From: UBA1952 sp965246855 | GTDB taxonomy: Bacteria > Bacteroidota > Bacteroidia > Chitinophagales > Chitinophagaceae | Reading direction: 5' to 3' | Length of the DNA: 64,000 nucleotides | Assembly: GCA_965246855.1 (NCBI GenBank) | Contig: CBDFFP010000005.1 | Span: forward strand, 1-64,000 | Shown: piece after piece, positions 17,011 through 24,578 of the stretch | Layout of the letters: each line of letters opens with the position of its first letter | How positions within the stretch are numbered: the first letter of the stretch is position 1 | Program-made: the position numbers and the translations under genes | Notes under the pieces: model-generated | Told to the model about the DNA's origin: nothing | The model's database searches: none | What the model saw: the letters and a program-made list of their open reading frames with translations, nothing else

Positions 17011-18906
17011 ATGGACAACGCACCCCAGACGAACAATTCTACCTATAACGAAGACAGCATCCGCAGCCTTGACTGGCGGGAGCATATCCGCCTGCGCCCT
17101 GGCATGTATATCGGCAAGCTTGGCGACGGTGCCAGCATGGACGACGGCATTTATATTCTTATCAAAGAAGTGGTGGACAACTCGATTGACGAGTACACGA
17201 TGGGCTTTGGCAAAAAGGTGGAAGTGAAGATTGAAGACGGCGTGGTGACCGTGCGCGATTACGGGCGCGGCATTCCGCTGGGCAAGGTGGTGGACGTGGT
17301 GAGCAAGATTAACACCGGCGCGAAATACGACTCCAAAGCCTTCCAGAAAAGTGTGGGGTTAAACGGCGTGGGAACCAAAGCCGTGAACGCGCTTTCGTCC
17401 CATTTCACCGTCACTGCGTTCCGCGACGGACGGATGAAAACCGCCGAATTTGAGCGCGGCTTCTTGGTGAAGGAACACCGCGAAAAAGAAACCACCGAAG
17501 CCAACGGCACGCTGATGCGCTTTGTGCCCGACGACACGGTTTTTCGGAATTACAAGTTTATCCCCGACTATGTAGAAGCGCAAATCTGGAACTACTGCTT
17601 TCTGAATGCCGGGCTGAACATCAACTTCAATGGCAAGAACTACATCTCCCGCAATGGCCTGCTCGACCTGCTGCAAAAGCGCACCGACCCGGACTCTTTG
17701 CGCTACCCGATTATCCACCTTCGGGGCGAGGATATTGAAGTGGCGATGAGCCACAGCGGCGGCTACGGCGAGGAGATTTATTCCTTCGTGAACGGACAAC
17801 ACACCACGCAGGGCGGCACCCATCAGGGCGCTTTCCGCGAGGCGTTTGTGAAAGTGATTCGCGATTTTTTCAAGAAGGATTACGACGCGGCAGACATCCG
17901 GCAGAGTATTGTGGCTGCGGTGAGCGTGCGCGTGCAGGAGCCGGTTTTTGAAAGCCAGACGAAGACCAAACTGGGCTCACAGTATGTATCCGAAGGCGGG
18001 CCGAGCATGAAGAGCTTTGTGCTGGATTTTCTCCAAAAAGAACTGGATAATTTTCTTCACAAAAACCCCGCAACTGCCGAGGCCCTGAAGCGCCGCATTG
18101 AGCAAAGCGAGCGCGAGCGGAAAGAGCTGAGCGGCATCCGGAAGCTGGCGAATGAGCGCGCCAAGAAAGCAAATCTCCACAACAAAAAACTGCGCGACTG
18201 CCGCGTTCACCTGAACGAAGACGGCCCGGCGAAAAACAAGGAAGAATACTTTGCGAAGCAGCAGGAAACCACGCTTTTTATTACCGAAGGCGACTCGGCC
18301 AGCGGCTCCATCACCAAAAGCCGGAACGTAGAAACGCAGGCTGTTTTCTCCCTGCGCGGAAAGCCGCTGAACAGCTACGGATTGACCAAAAAGGTGGTGT
18401 ACGAGAACGAGGAATTCAACCTTTTGCAACACGCATTGAACATTGAGGAAAGCCTCGAAGGCTTGCGTTACAACAACGTGGTTATCGCTACCGACGCCGA
18501 CGTGGACGGAATGCACATCCGCCTTTTGGCAATGACCTTCTTCCTGCAATTTTTTCCTGACCTCGTGCGCAACGGCCACGTGTTTATTCTGGAAACGCCG
18601 CTGTTCCGCGTGCGGAATAAACAGAAAACCATCTACTGCTACAGCGATGTGGAGCGGCAACGCGCGATAAAGGAATTGGGCAACAAGCCGGAAATCACGC
18701 GCTTTAAAGGGCTGGGAGAAATCTCGCCGGATGAATTCTCGCTGTTTATTGGTGCGGAGATGCGCAAAGAGCCGGTGTTGCTGAACGGCGAATCGCAAAT
18801 CCAGAAAATTCTGGAGTACTACATGGGCAAAAACACGCCCGACCGGCAGCGGCATATCATTGAGAACTTGCGGGTGGAAAAAGATTTGCCAGAGCTGATG
18901 GCGTAG
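17011..18906 (+). CDS. parE: DNA topoisomerase IV subunit B
   Basis: 631 residues from ATG 17011 (MDNAPQTNNS); the in-frame upstream ATG at 16960 adds a basic extension not expected in the family. The GHKL ATPase domain has EHIRLRPGMYIGKLGDG and KEVVDNSIDEY, the second domain QHTTQGGTHQGA, and the Toprim domain TEGDSASGS and DADVDGMHIR, with ITRFKGLGEIS near the end. RPGMYIGKLGDGASMDDGIY is the ParE rather than the GyrB form in Bacteroidota. The enzyme needs ParC to decatenate chromosomes, but parC does not follow; a terminator does. Confidence 0.93.
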   Translation: MDNAPQTNNSTYNEDSIRSLDWREHIRLRPGMYIGKLGDGASMDDGIYILIKEVVDNSIDEYTMGFGKKVEVKIEDGVVTVRDYGRGIPLGKVVDVVSKINTGAKYDSKAFQKSVGLNGVGTKAVNALSSHFTVTAFRDGRMKTAEFERGFLVKEHREKETTEANGTLMRFVPDDTVFRNYKFIPDYVEAQIWNYCFLNAGLNINFNGKNYISRNGLLDLLQKRTDPDSLRYPIIHLRGEDIEVAMSHSGGYGEEIYSFVNGQHTTQGGTHQGAFREAFVKVIRDFFKKDYDAADIRQSIVAAVSVRVQEPVFESQTKTKLGSQYVSEGGPSMKSFVLDFLQKELDNFLHKNPATAEALKRRIEQSERERKELSGIRKLANERAKKANLHNKKLRDCRVHLNEDGPAKNKEEYFAKQQETTLFITEGDSASGSITKSRNVETQAVFSLRGKPLNSYGLTKKVVYENEEFNLLQHALNIEESLEGLRYNNVVIATDADVDGMHIRLLAMTFFLQFFPDLVRNGHVFILETPLFRVRNKQKTIYCYSDVERQRAIKELGNKPEITRFKGLGEISPDEFSLFIGAEMRKEPVLLNGESQIQKILEYYMGKNTPDRQRHIIENLRVEKDLPELMA

Positions 18907-18943
18907 GGGTAAGGAGGTGTCAATTATCAAGAGGACTGTGTAA

Positions 18944-18973
18944 GGACGCGCCAGGAGGCGCGTCCTTTTTTTT
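18944..18973 (+). terminator. Rho-independent terminator after parE
   Basis: GGACGCGCC-AGGA-GGCGCGTCC is followed by eight T. Related GCGCC-AAGA-GGCGC and GCGCC-GGAA-GGCG hairpins occur at 2325 and 38459, so the stem belongs to a dispersed hairpin family used as a terminator. Confidence 0.9.
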
Positions 18974-19086
18974 AGAAAAAAAGACAAGATTTACTTTGGA
19001 GAAGACGCCCTTGGCGCGAAATTTTAAGTCCCCATCTCTGTTCGTTTTTTCTCTTTTTTCTTACTCATCCAAACCCCTATTCTCCC

Positions 19087-19497
19087 ATGAAAAGTACTGC
19101 TCTCCGCTTCGCGATTGCTCTGTTGAGCTTCGCAATGTTCGTATCGCCTGCACAGGCCGCTTTTGTTGCTGCGCCTGCTGCGGCAACCACTTCTACCTCA
19201 ACCACTACCAGCGAAACGGCCCTTACAAACGCCGCAAAAGAAGGTTGGAAATCCCTCTCACGTGCTGAGCGCAAAAGCCGCACAAATGCGGTGAAAGATG
19301 CCTTGAAAGGCATGAAAGATGATCCAACTACCAACCAGCTGCTGCTGGTGATCTTGGCCATTCTCCTGCCGCCGTTAGCTGTTTTTCTGCATGAGGGAAA
19401 GCTCAACTCGAAATTCTGGCTGGATTTGCTGCTTACGCTTCTTTTCTACGTTCCAGGCCTTATTTATGCCTTGATTGTTATTTTTGGTAAAGGATAA
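19087..19497 (+). CDS. YqaE/Pmp3 family membrane protein with exported N-terminal part
   Basis: 136 residues. A signal peptide (MKSTALRFAIALLSFAMFVSPAQA) is followed by a Ala/Thr/Ser-rich segment, a short basic helix (GWKSLSRAERKSRTNAVKD) and a C-terminal Pmp3 domain: LLLVILAILLPPLAVFLHEG and FWLDLLLTLLFYVPGLIYAL. Classical YqaE proteins are only ~52 residues; Bacteroidota versions carry this N-terminal extension. Pmp3-type proteins are linked to membrane potential and salt stress in fungi; the bacterial role is unclear. Confidence 0.9.
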   Translation: MKSTALRFAIALLSFAMFVSPAQAAFVAAPAAATTSTSTTTSETALTNAAKEGWKSLSRAERKSRTNAVKDALKGMKDDPTTNQLLLVILAILLPPLAVFLHEGKLNSKFWLDLLLTLLFYVPGLIYALIVIFGKG

Positions 19498-19520
19498 TTC
19501 CTCGTAAAAACGATGTTCTA

Positions 19521-19548
19521 AAGGCTGCAAAATTCTTGCAGCCTTTTT
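19521..19548 (+). terminator. Terminator after the YqaE gene
   Basis: AAGGCTGCAA-AATTC-TTGCAGCCTT with a following T run; 24 bases after the stop. Confidence 0.85.
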
Positions 19549-19600
19549 CATTTTGTACCTTGCCCCTTCCGTTCCCTTATCCTGTGGTATTTTAGCGGCA

Positions 19601-20566
19601 ATGTTTCAGATACGGAAAATCGCGCCCGCTCTGTTGTGCCTTAGCCTTGCTGCCTGCACCAAAGACGAGCCTAATCCCAACAACCTCCCGACCAACGGTA
19701 TTTACACCACGCTGCCCGCTACGCTAAAAGGCGCTGCTGCGCCGGTGCAGGTGATAAACGTGAGCGCCGACAGCGGTGGTTCTTACCGGATAGACAACGG
19801 CATCCGGTTTTTCCTGCCCAAGTATGCCTTCCGCACACCCGACGGCGACACGGTGCGCGGAACGGTGCAGATAACGGTGGCGCAGTACATCGACCGTGCG
19901 GAGATGATTTACAGCAACGTGCTGACTGATAATACGGACACGGGAGATATCCTTTCGCGGAACAGCGCAGGTGCTTTTCTGTTTCTGCCGGCACAAAAAG
20001 GGCTGAACCTGCAAATCGCAAATGGCGCGGTGCTGCAGGCGTATTTGCCGCAACGCAACCTGCTTTCTGCCAACCCGGCGACGTCGACGGCGCAGAGCTA
20101 TCTGGGCTATAAAAATGCCAACATTATTGGCGAGGTGACATGGGCAGCGAGCGGAAGCGGGTTAGCTGCCAGCCGGGCGGCTTTTGATACGCTTCTGTAT
20201 CGCTTTGATACGGTGGGTTATCACCAGTCGGCGATTCCCTACAATTTCTTTGGTACGGGGCCTTCTACGGTTCGCTTCTCGCTGAGCGGCGTCAGTGGAT
20301 TGAATGCCACCAACTCCTTTCTGTATCTGCTGCCCAAAGGCCGTCGCTCGGTGGTGGATGTGGGTAACGCAGACCGACTTAAAAACCGGACGTACAAAGT
20401 GGTTGATAAAGACTCCGCAGCACTTGTGGGCGTTGCCGTGGTGAATGGGCGTTTTTACGGCGGCATCAGCAACAATCTTTCCCTTCAGGACAATCGCTCT
20501 TACGGCGTTTCTATGACAGAACAAAATCCAGAGAGCTTTAAGGCGCTGGTGGGTAGGATTTATTAG
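19601..20566 (+). CDS. Lipoprotein of unknown function, beta-rich
   Basis: 321 residues from ATG 19601; the in-frame 19553 start would place 16 residues before the lipoprotein signal MFQIRKIAPALLCLSLAACTKD. After a DEPNPNN linker the protein is rich in beta-turn patterns (SGGSYRIDNGIRFFLPKYAF, GDTVRGTVQITVAQYIDRAEMI) reminiscent of Bacteroidota surface lipoproteins, but I recognise no named domain. It is flanked by two strong terminators, so it is a single-gene unit. Confidence 0.8.
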   Translation: MFQIRKIAPALLCLSLAACTKDEPNPNNLPTNGIYTTLPATLKGAAAPVQVINVSADSGGSYRIDNGIRFFLPKYAFRTPDGDTVRGTVQITVAQYIDRAEMIYSNVLTDNTDTGDILSRNSAGAFLFLPAQKGLNLQIANGAVLQAYLPQRNLLSANPATSTAQSYLGYKNANIIGEVTWAASGSGLAASRAAFDTLLYRFDTVGYHQSAIPYNFFGTGPSTVRFSLSGVSGLNATNSFLYLLPKGRRSVVDVGNADRLKNRTYKVVDKDSAALVGVAVVNGRFYGGISNNLSLQDNRSYGVSMTEQNPESFKALVGRIY

Positions 20567-20584
20567 GGAAGAATTTTTCTCAAA

Positions 20585-20621
20585 AAAGCGGCGGCAGAAA
20601 ATGATTTTCTGCCGCCGCTTT
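20585..20621. terminator. Bidirectional terminator
   Basis: Perfect 18-base arms AAAGCGGCGGCAGAAAAT/ATTTTCTGCCGCCGCTTT around one G. It lies between convergent genes 19601-20566 (+) and 20642-20830 (-) and can serve both. Confidence 0.92.
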
Positions 20622-20641
20622 CTGATTTTTACTATCGCGGG

Positions 20642-20830
20642 TTATCCCAGCGAGCGTATCCACGCTACGACTTCATCTTTTGTCTTGCCGAGCTTTTGCT
20701 GCACGCGGCCCAGAAATTCGTCTTCTTTGCCTTCTTCGTGTTGAAGGTCGTCGTCGGTGAGGTGCGCATAGGCTTGTTTCATTTTGCCTTTCAGCTCATT
20801 CCAGCCGCCTTTGATTTCTAACTTGTCCAT
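20642..20830 (-). CDS. CsbD family stress protein
   Basis: 62 residues: MDKLEIKGGWNELKGKMKQA, then LTDDDLQHEEGKEDEFLGRVQ and QKLGKTKDEVVAWI. This is the complete CsbD pattern (short helical, charged, general-stress protein of unknown mechanism). Length is normal for the family. It is monocistronic. Confidence 0.95.
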   Translation of the reverse strand: MDKLEIKGGWNELKGKMKQAYAHLTDDDLQHEEGKEDEFLGRVQQKLGKTKDEVVAWIRSLG

Positions 20831-20884
20831 GGTGTTTGGGGAGATTTTTGGGTGAAGAAATACGGAGCGGAAGATTCAACAATC

Positions 20885-20990
20885 GTGCCGGGCGGATGCG
20901 GTAGGGATGCGGAAGGAGTGACCGGAGGGAACTGCCCGAAGGGCCGTAGCGAAGCGGAGCCTAGAGCAGCCCGGGCCGGAGGCACCGCCC
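20885..20990. repeat. GC-rich structured intergenic element
   Basis: The 106-base stretch is far more GC-rich than its surroundings and full of short inverted repeats: GGGCGG near the left end against CCGCCC at the right, GGGAACTGCCC, CCCGAAGGG, GTAGCGAAGC and CAGCCCGGGCCGG. It lies between csbD (divergent) and the cold-shock terminator. I recall similar GGATGCGGAAGG...CGTAGCGAAGCGG elements in related genomes but cannot verify that. It could be an RNA gene, a REP-like element or a read-through hairpin; the 132-residue open frame across it is not convincing. Confidence 0.55.
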
Positions 20991-21023
20991 AAATAAAACC
21001 ACGCGAACAAACCTCAAACGAAA

Positions 21024-21049
21024 AAACCCGCCGCGAAAACGGCAGGTTT
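21024..21049 (-). terminator. Terminator of the cold-shock gene
   Basis: On the minus strand AAACC-TGCCG / CGGCGGGTTT form a stem with one mismatch, followed by TTTTTT; 26 bases after the stop codon. Confidence 0.75.
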
Positions 21050-21074
21050 AAAAATTGGGGAAACAGACAGAATA

Positions 21075-21371
21075 CTAGGCTTCTGTGTCGGAGTCGGAGT
21101 GGTATTCCTGCTCGTCGTGCTGTTGTTGGTCTTGCTGGTCGTTGTTGGCAGCGGCTTTGCCTGCAATACGCTTCACATTGGCAGCGCGCGGGCCTTTGGC
21201 GTCTTCTACGATATCGAAAGATACCTGGTCGCCACGCTTCAGGGTTTTGAAGCCATCCATCTGGATAACGGAGTGGTGAACGAAAACGTCTTTGCTGCCG
21301 TCGCTGGGGCGGATAAAGCCAAAGCCTTTGTCGTCTTTAAAAAACTCTACGGATCCGGTGAGTTGTTCCAT
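21075..21371 (-). CDS. Cold-shock domain protein with acidic/Gln tail
   Basis: 98 residues. The N-terminal 65 residues are a cold-shock (OB-fold) domain with RNP1 KGFGFI and RNP2 DVFVHH; single-stranded nucleic-acid binding is expected. Unlike the ~67-residue CspA proteins it has a tail of about 30 residues, KAAANNDQQDQQQHDEQEYH, rich in Gln and Asp. The 115-base region upstream could form a leader; TACATTTA there is a one-mismatch -7 box. It is probably an RNA chaperone. Confidence 0.95.
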   Translation of the reverse strand: MEQLTGSVEFFKDDKGFGFIRPSDGSKDVFVHHSVIQMDGFKTLKRGDQVSFDIVEDAKGPRAANVKRIAGKAAANNDQQDQQQHDEQEYHSDSDTEA

Positions 21372-21486
21372 CTTGAAAAGAAATTAAGGAGAGAAAATGA
21401 ATTCAGGGGTAAATGTAGAAAGAACCGGGCGCATAAAGCAAAAAAAGTTCTTCTCCGCAGATTATTCAAAATTCCTGCCAACGAAA

Positions 21487-21855
21487 TTATTCTTTTGGTG
21501 TGCGCTTTACCACAAGGCACCAGCCTTCATCGAGGCCAAGCCAGCCATACTCATATATAAATGCGTATTGCTGTCCTTTTTTGTTTTGATAGACGTGGGT
21601 ATGGAAAGAAAAGTCAAAGCCGGCGGCGACGAGCTTTTGGCGTGGCATCTTGGCCATTTCTTCTCCTTCTTTAATGGTGGCCTCCAGGATGCGGCGGTTG
21701 CGGCGCAGGATGTTGTTCACATTGCGCACGTAGTTGTTGGAATCAGCGTTTTGGCGGTTGTTGAAGGCGTTGCGGCAATAGTCGTCGCAGAATTTCTGGT
21801 CAGACCGCCCTTTGAGCGGTTTTTCACATTGGCGGCACAGGCGGGCAGTTTCCAT
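21487..21855 (-). CDS. Small zinc-ribbon protein
   Basis: 122 residues from ATG 21855; an open extension upstream of 51 bases is unlikely. The N-terminus METARLCRQCEKPLKGRSDQ KFCDDYCRNAFNNR holds two CxxC-like pairs (C8xxC11, then FCxxxC), a zinc ribbon like those in DUF2116-type proteins. The C-terminal half (FDFSFHTHVYQNKKGQQYAF, YEYGWLGLDEGWCLVV) looks like a small alpha/beta domain. The family is conserved in Bacteroidota with no known role; nucleic-acid binding is a guess. Confidence 0.8.
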   Translation of the reverse strand: METARLCRQCEKPLKGRSDQKFCDDYCRNAFNNRQNADSNNYVRNVNNILRRNRRILEATIKEGEEMAKMPRQKLVAAGFDFSFHTHVYQNKKGQQYAFIYEYGWLGLDEGWCLVVKRTPKE

Positions 21856-22147
21856 ACGGATAAAAGTAGAAAGCAGAAAGCCTCTGAGACAAAAGCCTAA
21901 AGACACAAAGCAAAGGGGGAAATTCTAAAAGTCAAACCTGAAAAGCCATAAATCACGACTTGTACTGCACAAATATCCGACTGCAAATGCTTTCAACCAT
22001 TTGCATCCGAGAGTAAATGAAAAACAACCGACTCCCGGTTTTGGGCCATCACATCTTTGCATTGCCAATCGGGAAAAGCGGGTTCCTTAGTACCGGGCGG
22101 CACAAACCAAACCTTTTTTAGACGAACTTTTCAAAAACAGACGAACC

Positions 22148-22495
22148 ATGAACACCCTGAAGAACAAAGTACAGCTCCTTGGCCGCCTCGGCAATGCTCC
22201 CGAAATCCGCACCACCCAGAACGGCAACAAGCTCGCCAAGATGAGCTTGGCCACCAACGAGTATAAGCGCAATGCCGACGGCACCAAAACCGAAACCGTG
22301 CAGTGGCATAGCCTTATTGCCTGGGGCAGCGAGGCCGAAATCGCCGAAAAGTACCTGCAAAAAGGTGCCGAGATTATGGTGGAAGGCAAGCTGCAATACC
22401 GCAGCTATACCGACAAAACCGGCGCACAGCGCACGGCCACCGAAATTGAAGTGGCAAGTCTGCTGATGCTGGATAAAAAAGCCGCCGTCGCGTAG
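22148..22495 (+). CDS. ssb: Single-stranded DNA-binding protein, short form
   Basis: 115 residues: MNTLKNKVQLLGRLGNAPEI, then KLAKMSLATNEY, VQWHSLIAWGSEAEIAEKYL and GAEIMVEGKLQYRSYTDKTG, the full SSB OB-fold. It stops at LMLDKKAAVA with no flexible linker and no acidic DDIPF-like tip, so it lacks the usual partner-docking tail. It may be an accessory SSB (recombination or competence type) rather than the replicative one. About 290 bases upstream hold no gene; CATCTTTG near 22051 is a weak -7 candidate. Confidence 0.93.
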   Translation: MNTLKNKVQLLGRLGNAPEIRTTQNGNKLAKMSLATNEYKRNADGTKTETVQWHSLIAWGSEAEIAEKYLQKGAEIMVEGKLQYRSYTDKTGAQRTATEIEVASLLMLDKKAAVA

Positions 22496-22552
22496 TTGCA
22501 TACCCGGAAATATTCCTTCTTGGCGGACCCACGAGATAAAGTATTTCCTTTG

Positions 22553-22587
22553 AAACAGCCGTTTCGGATCTTCCGGGACGGCTGTTT
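22553..22587 (+). terminator. Terminator after ssb
   Basis: AAACAGCCGT and ACGGCTGTTT arms with a 15-base loop that itself contains TTCGGATCTTCCGGG, followed by GTTTTTGG. Confidence 0.8.
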
Positions 22588-22682
22588 GTTTTTGGGAATA
22601 GACAACGGATTGATCGGATTGTCCCGATTTTACGGATGAATCTGTGTAAATCTACGCTTTTGTCCGCGTGATCTGTGGCCTA

Positions 22683-23438
22683 TTACAATCCCTTTTTCAC
22701 ACCTGCCGATTTGGAAAGCTTTTCGCCATTGACATCCAGCAGTAGCAGGTGATGTTCAAAGCGGATTTGGGCAAAAGATTCCAAACCTAAAATCCGGGCC
22801 AGAAACGCCTGCAAAAAGGTGCTTTCGCGTAGATCTTCGCCGCGCACAATATCGGTGATTTTGCAGTCCACGTCGTCGGCGAGTGAGGCAATGTGGTAGG
22901 CCGGAATACCGTCGCGGCGGCGCACGACAAAGTAGGGATTTAGAGCGGAGAGAGAAGCTGTTATACGCGCACCTTTTTCATTCAGAAAAGACGCTTTCGA
23001 ACCGGACGGCGTTTTGATGCGCCAGCTCCTATTTTGAGTATCAAGAGGAATATTCTTATCCAAACAAGTGCCGGGATATTTACCCCATTCTTCCACCTGC
23101 GCGCGCGAACATTCGCAGGCGAAGACTGCATTTTGGGCAGCCAATTTTTGGAGCAATTCTTCATAGCGCGGCAGCCGGAAAGTTTGGGAGAAATGTGCTT
23201 CGTGCTCGGCCACATTTTGCGGACCTTCCCCCCATAAAATTTCCAATTCCCGCAGCGCGTCAAAAATGCTTTGGAGGTATTCAAGACGCACGCGCACGCG
23301 GTCAAGATCATCGATGTGCAGGCGCAGAATGCCATTTGCTTCCGCACAACGCGCCGCTGTGAGCCGGAAATTCAGCGCATTTCCGGCGTGGATAAAACCA
23401 GACGGCGTGGGTGCAATACGGAAGCGACGGACTCCCAT
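22683..23438 (-). CDS. gluQ: Glutamyl-Q tRNA(Asp) synthetase-like protein (GluRS fragment)
   Basis: 251 residues resembling the catalytic half of glutamyl-tRNA synthetase without the anticodon-binding domain. Visible are RFRIAPTPSGFIHAGNAL (HIGH region, here FIHAGN), a Cys cluster CECSRAQVEEWGKYPGTC for zinc, IVRGEDLRESTFLQAFLARILG and the KMSKS variant EKLSKSAG. GluQRS glutamylates the queuosine of tRNA-Asp. It begins one base after the xth stop codon and is certainly co-transcribed with it. A divergent truncated GltX is the alternative. Confidence 0.88.
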   Translation of the reverse strand: MGVRRFRIAPTPSGFIHAGNALNFRLTAARCAEANGILRLHIDDLDRVRVRLEYLQSIFDALRELEILWGEGPQNVAEHEAHFSQTFRLPRYEELLQKLAAQNAVFACECSRAQVEEWGKYPGTCLDKNIPLDTQNRSWRIKTPSGSKASFLNEKGARITASLSALNPYFVVRRRDGIPAYHIASLADDVDCKITDIVRGEDLRESTFLQAFLARILGLESFAQIRFEHHLLLLDVNGEKLSKSAGVKKGL

Positions 23439-23439
23439 T

Positions 23440-24210
23440 TTACAGGTTTATTTCCACCAACACCGGACAATGATCGGAGAAAGAAACATCGCTCAAATGG
23501 CTTGCGGTTTTAAGCTTCGGCATCAGGTTTTCCGACGCGCAAACGTAGTCTATCCGCCAGCCTTTGTTTTGGGCGCGAACGGTAGGGAAACGCTGGCTCC
23601 ACCACGTATAGCTGTCGCGCACATCGGGGTTCAAGTGCCGGAAAATATCCACCATTCCACTTCCCATAAAGCCGTCCATCCACGCGCGCTCGTCGGGCAG
23701 AAAACCGCTGTTTTTGGCGTTGCCTTTCGGGTTGTGAATGTCTGTTTCACGGTGTGCAATGTTGAAATCGCCGCAGACGATGATTTCCTTCCGGTTTTGA
23801 CGAAGTTGTTGCAGCCATTCTTCAAACTCCCGCAGCCACTGCATTTTATAATCCTGCCGCGCCGCGCCTGCGGAGCCACTCGGAAAATAGGCGTTGATAA
23901 TCGTCGTCTCCCCGATGTCGGTGCGTAATACGCGGCCTTCTGCATCGCTTTGGGCATAGCCGTTTCCGCCAACACTTTCGCAGCTGCCAGTTTTGGTGAA
24001 AGTCGCTACGCCGCTGTAGCCTTTTTTCTCCGCGCTAAACCAATGGCAATGGTAACCTAGCGATTCAAAAGCCGCCAGGTCAATATCGCTTTCCAGCGCC
24101 TTCACTTCCTGCAAACACAAAACGTCGGGCGCAGCTTCCTTCAGCCATTGGAGAAAGCCTTTTTTCAGGGCGGCGCGCAGGCCGTTGATGTTGTAGGAGA
24201 GAAGCGTCAC
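23440..24210 (-). CDS. xth: Exodeoxyribonuclease III / AP endonuclease
   Basis: 256 residues. EEP-fold nuclease with MTLLSYNINGLRAALKKGF, LCLQEVKA (catalytic Glu), GYSGVATFTK, TTIINAYFPSG, VCGDFNIAH (DxN), WWSQRFPTVRAQNKGWRIDY and terminal FSDHCPV (catalytic Asp-His). It acts in base-excision repair at abasic sites. The gene precedes gluQ with a one-base spacer and follows a small secreted-protein gene by 43 bases. Confidence 0.96.
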   Translation of the reverse strand: MTLLSYNINGLRAALKKGFLQWLKEAAPDVLCLQEVKALESDIDLAAFESLGYHCHWFSAEKKGYSGVATFTKTGSCESVGGNGYAQSDAEGRVLRTDIGETTIINAYFPSGSAGAARQDYKMQWLREFEEWLQQLRQNRKEIIVCGDFNIAHRETDIHNPKGNAKNSGFLPDERAWMDGFMGSGMVDIFRHLNPDVRDSYTWWSQRFPTVRAQNKGWRIDYVCASENLMPKLKTASHLSDVSFSDHCPVLVEINL

Positions 24211-24253
24211 CTTTATTGAGCAGCTGCTGGTAGTTCTTAGTTGGCAGCAATAA

Positions 24254-24532
24254 TCACCGATACCGCCCCATAGAATCCGTATAGCGGAGTTCCTGCTTGC
24301 TCATGCCCGGCGGCGCGGCAGGCACAATCTTGACCCCAAACCGGCGGTATTTACGCCTCGGCTTTTCCATGCGGATGGAAGCCGTGTCTATCTTTTCCCG
24401 TTGCGATTCGGGAATGATAACCACCGACTGGGTATCCGTGCGGCGAACTTCCTGCCTGCGGATGTTGGTTTGTGCCGCTGCCCAAAATCCATTCAGAAGA
24501 AGCAAGGCGACAAGAGAGAGGCGGGCGTACAT
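24254..24532 (-). CDS. Small secreted protein of unknown function
   Basis: 92 residues from ATG 24532, where a signal peptide begins (MYARLSLVALLLLNGFWAAAQ). The mature part is basic and polar (TNIRRQEVRRTDTQSVVIIP, MEKPRRKYRRFGVKIVPA) with no recognisable domain. The longer frame up to 24703 overlaps the end of accC and is not credible. It sits between accC and xth with gaps of 46 and 43 bases, so it may be in the same transcript. Confidence 0.65.
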   Translation of the reverse strand: MYARLSLVALLLLNGFWAAAQTNIRRQEVRRTDTQSVVIIPESQREKIDTASIRMEKPRRKYRRFGVKIVPAAPPGMSKQELRYTDSMGRYR

Positions 24533-24578
24533 GGGAAGTGGTTTTGAGAGAAACAAAAGGCCAACCAAAACTACGCCG

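Noticed and set aside
20852..21250. 132-codon open frame on the plus strand
   Set aside because: It crosses the structured GC-rich element and runs antisense into the cold-shock gene.
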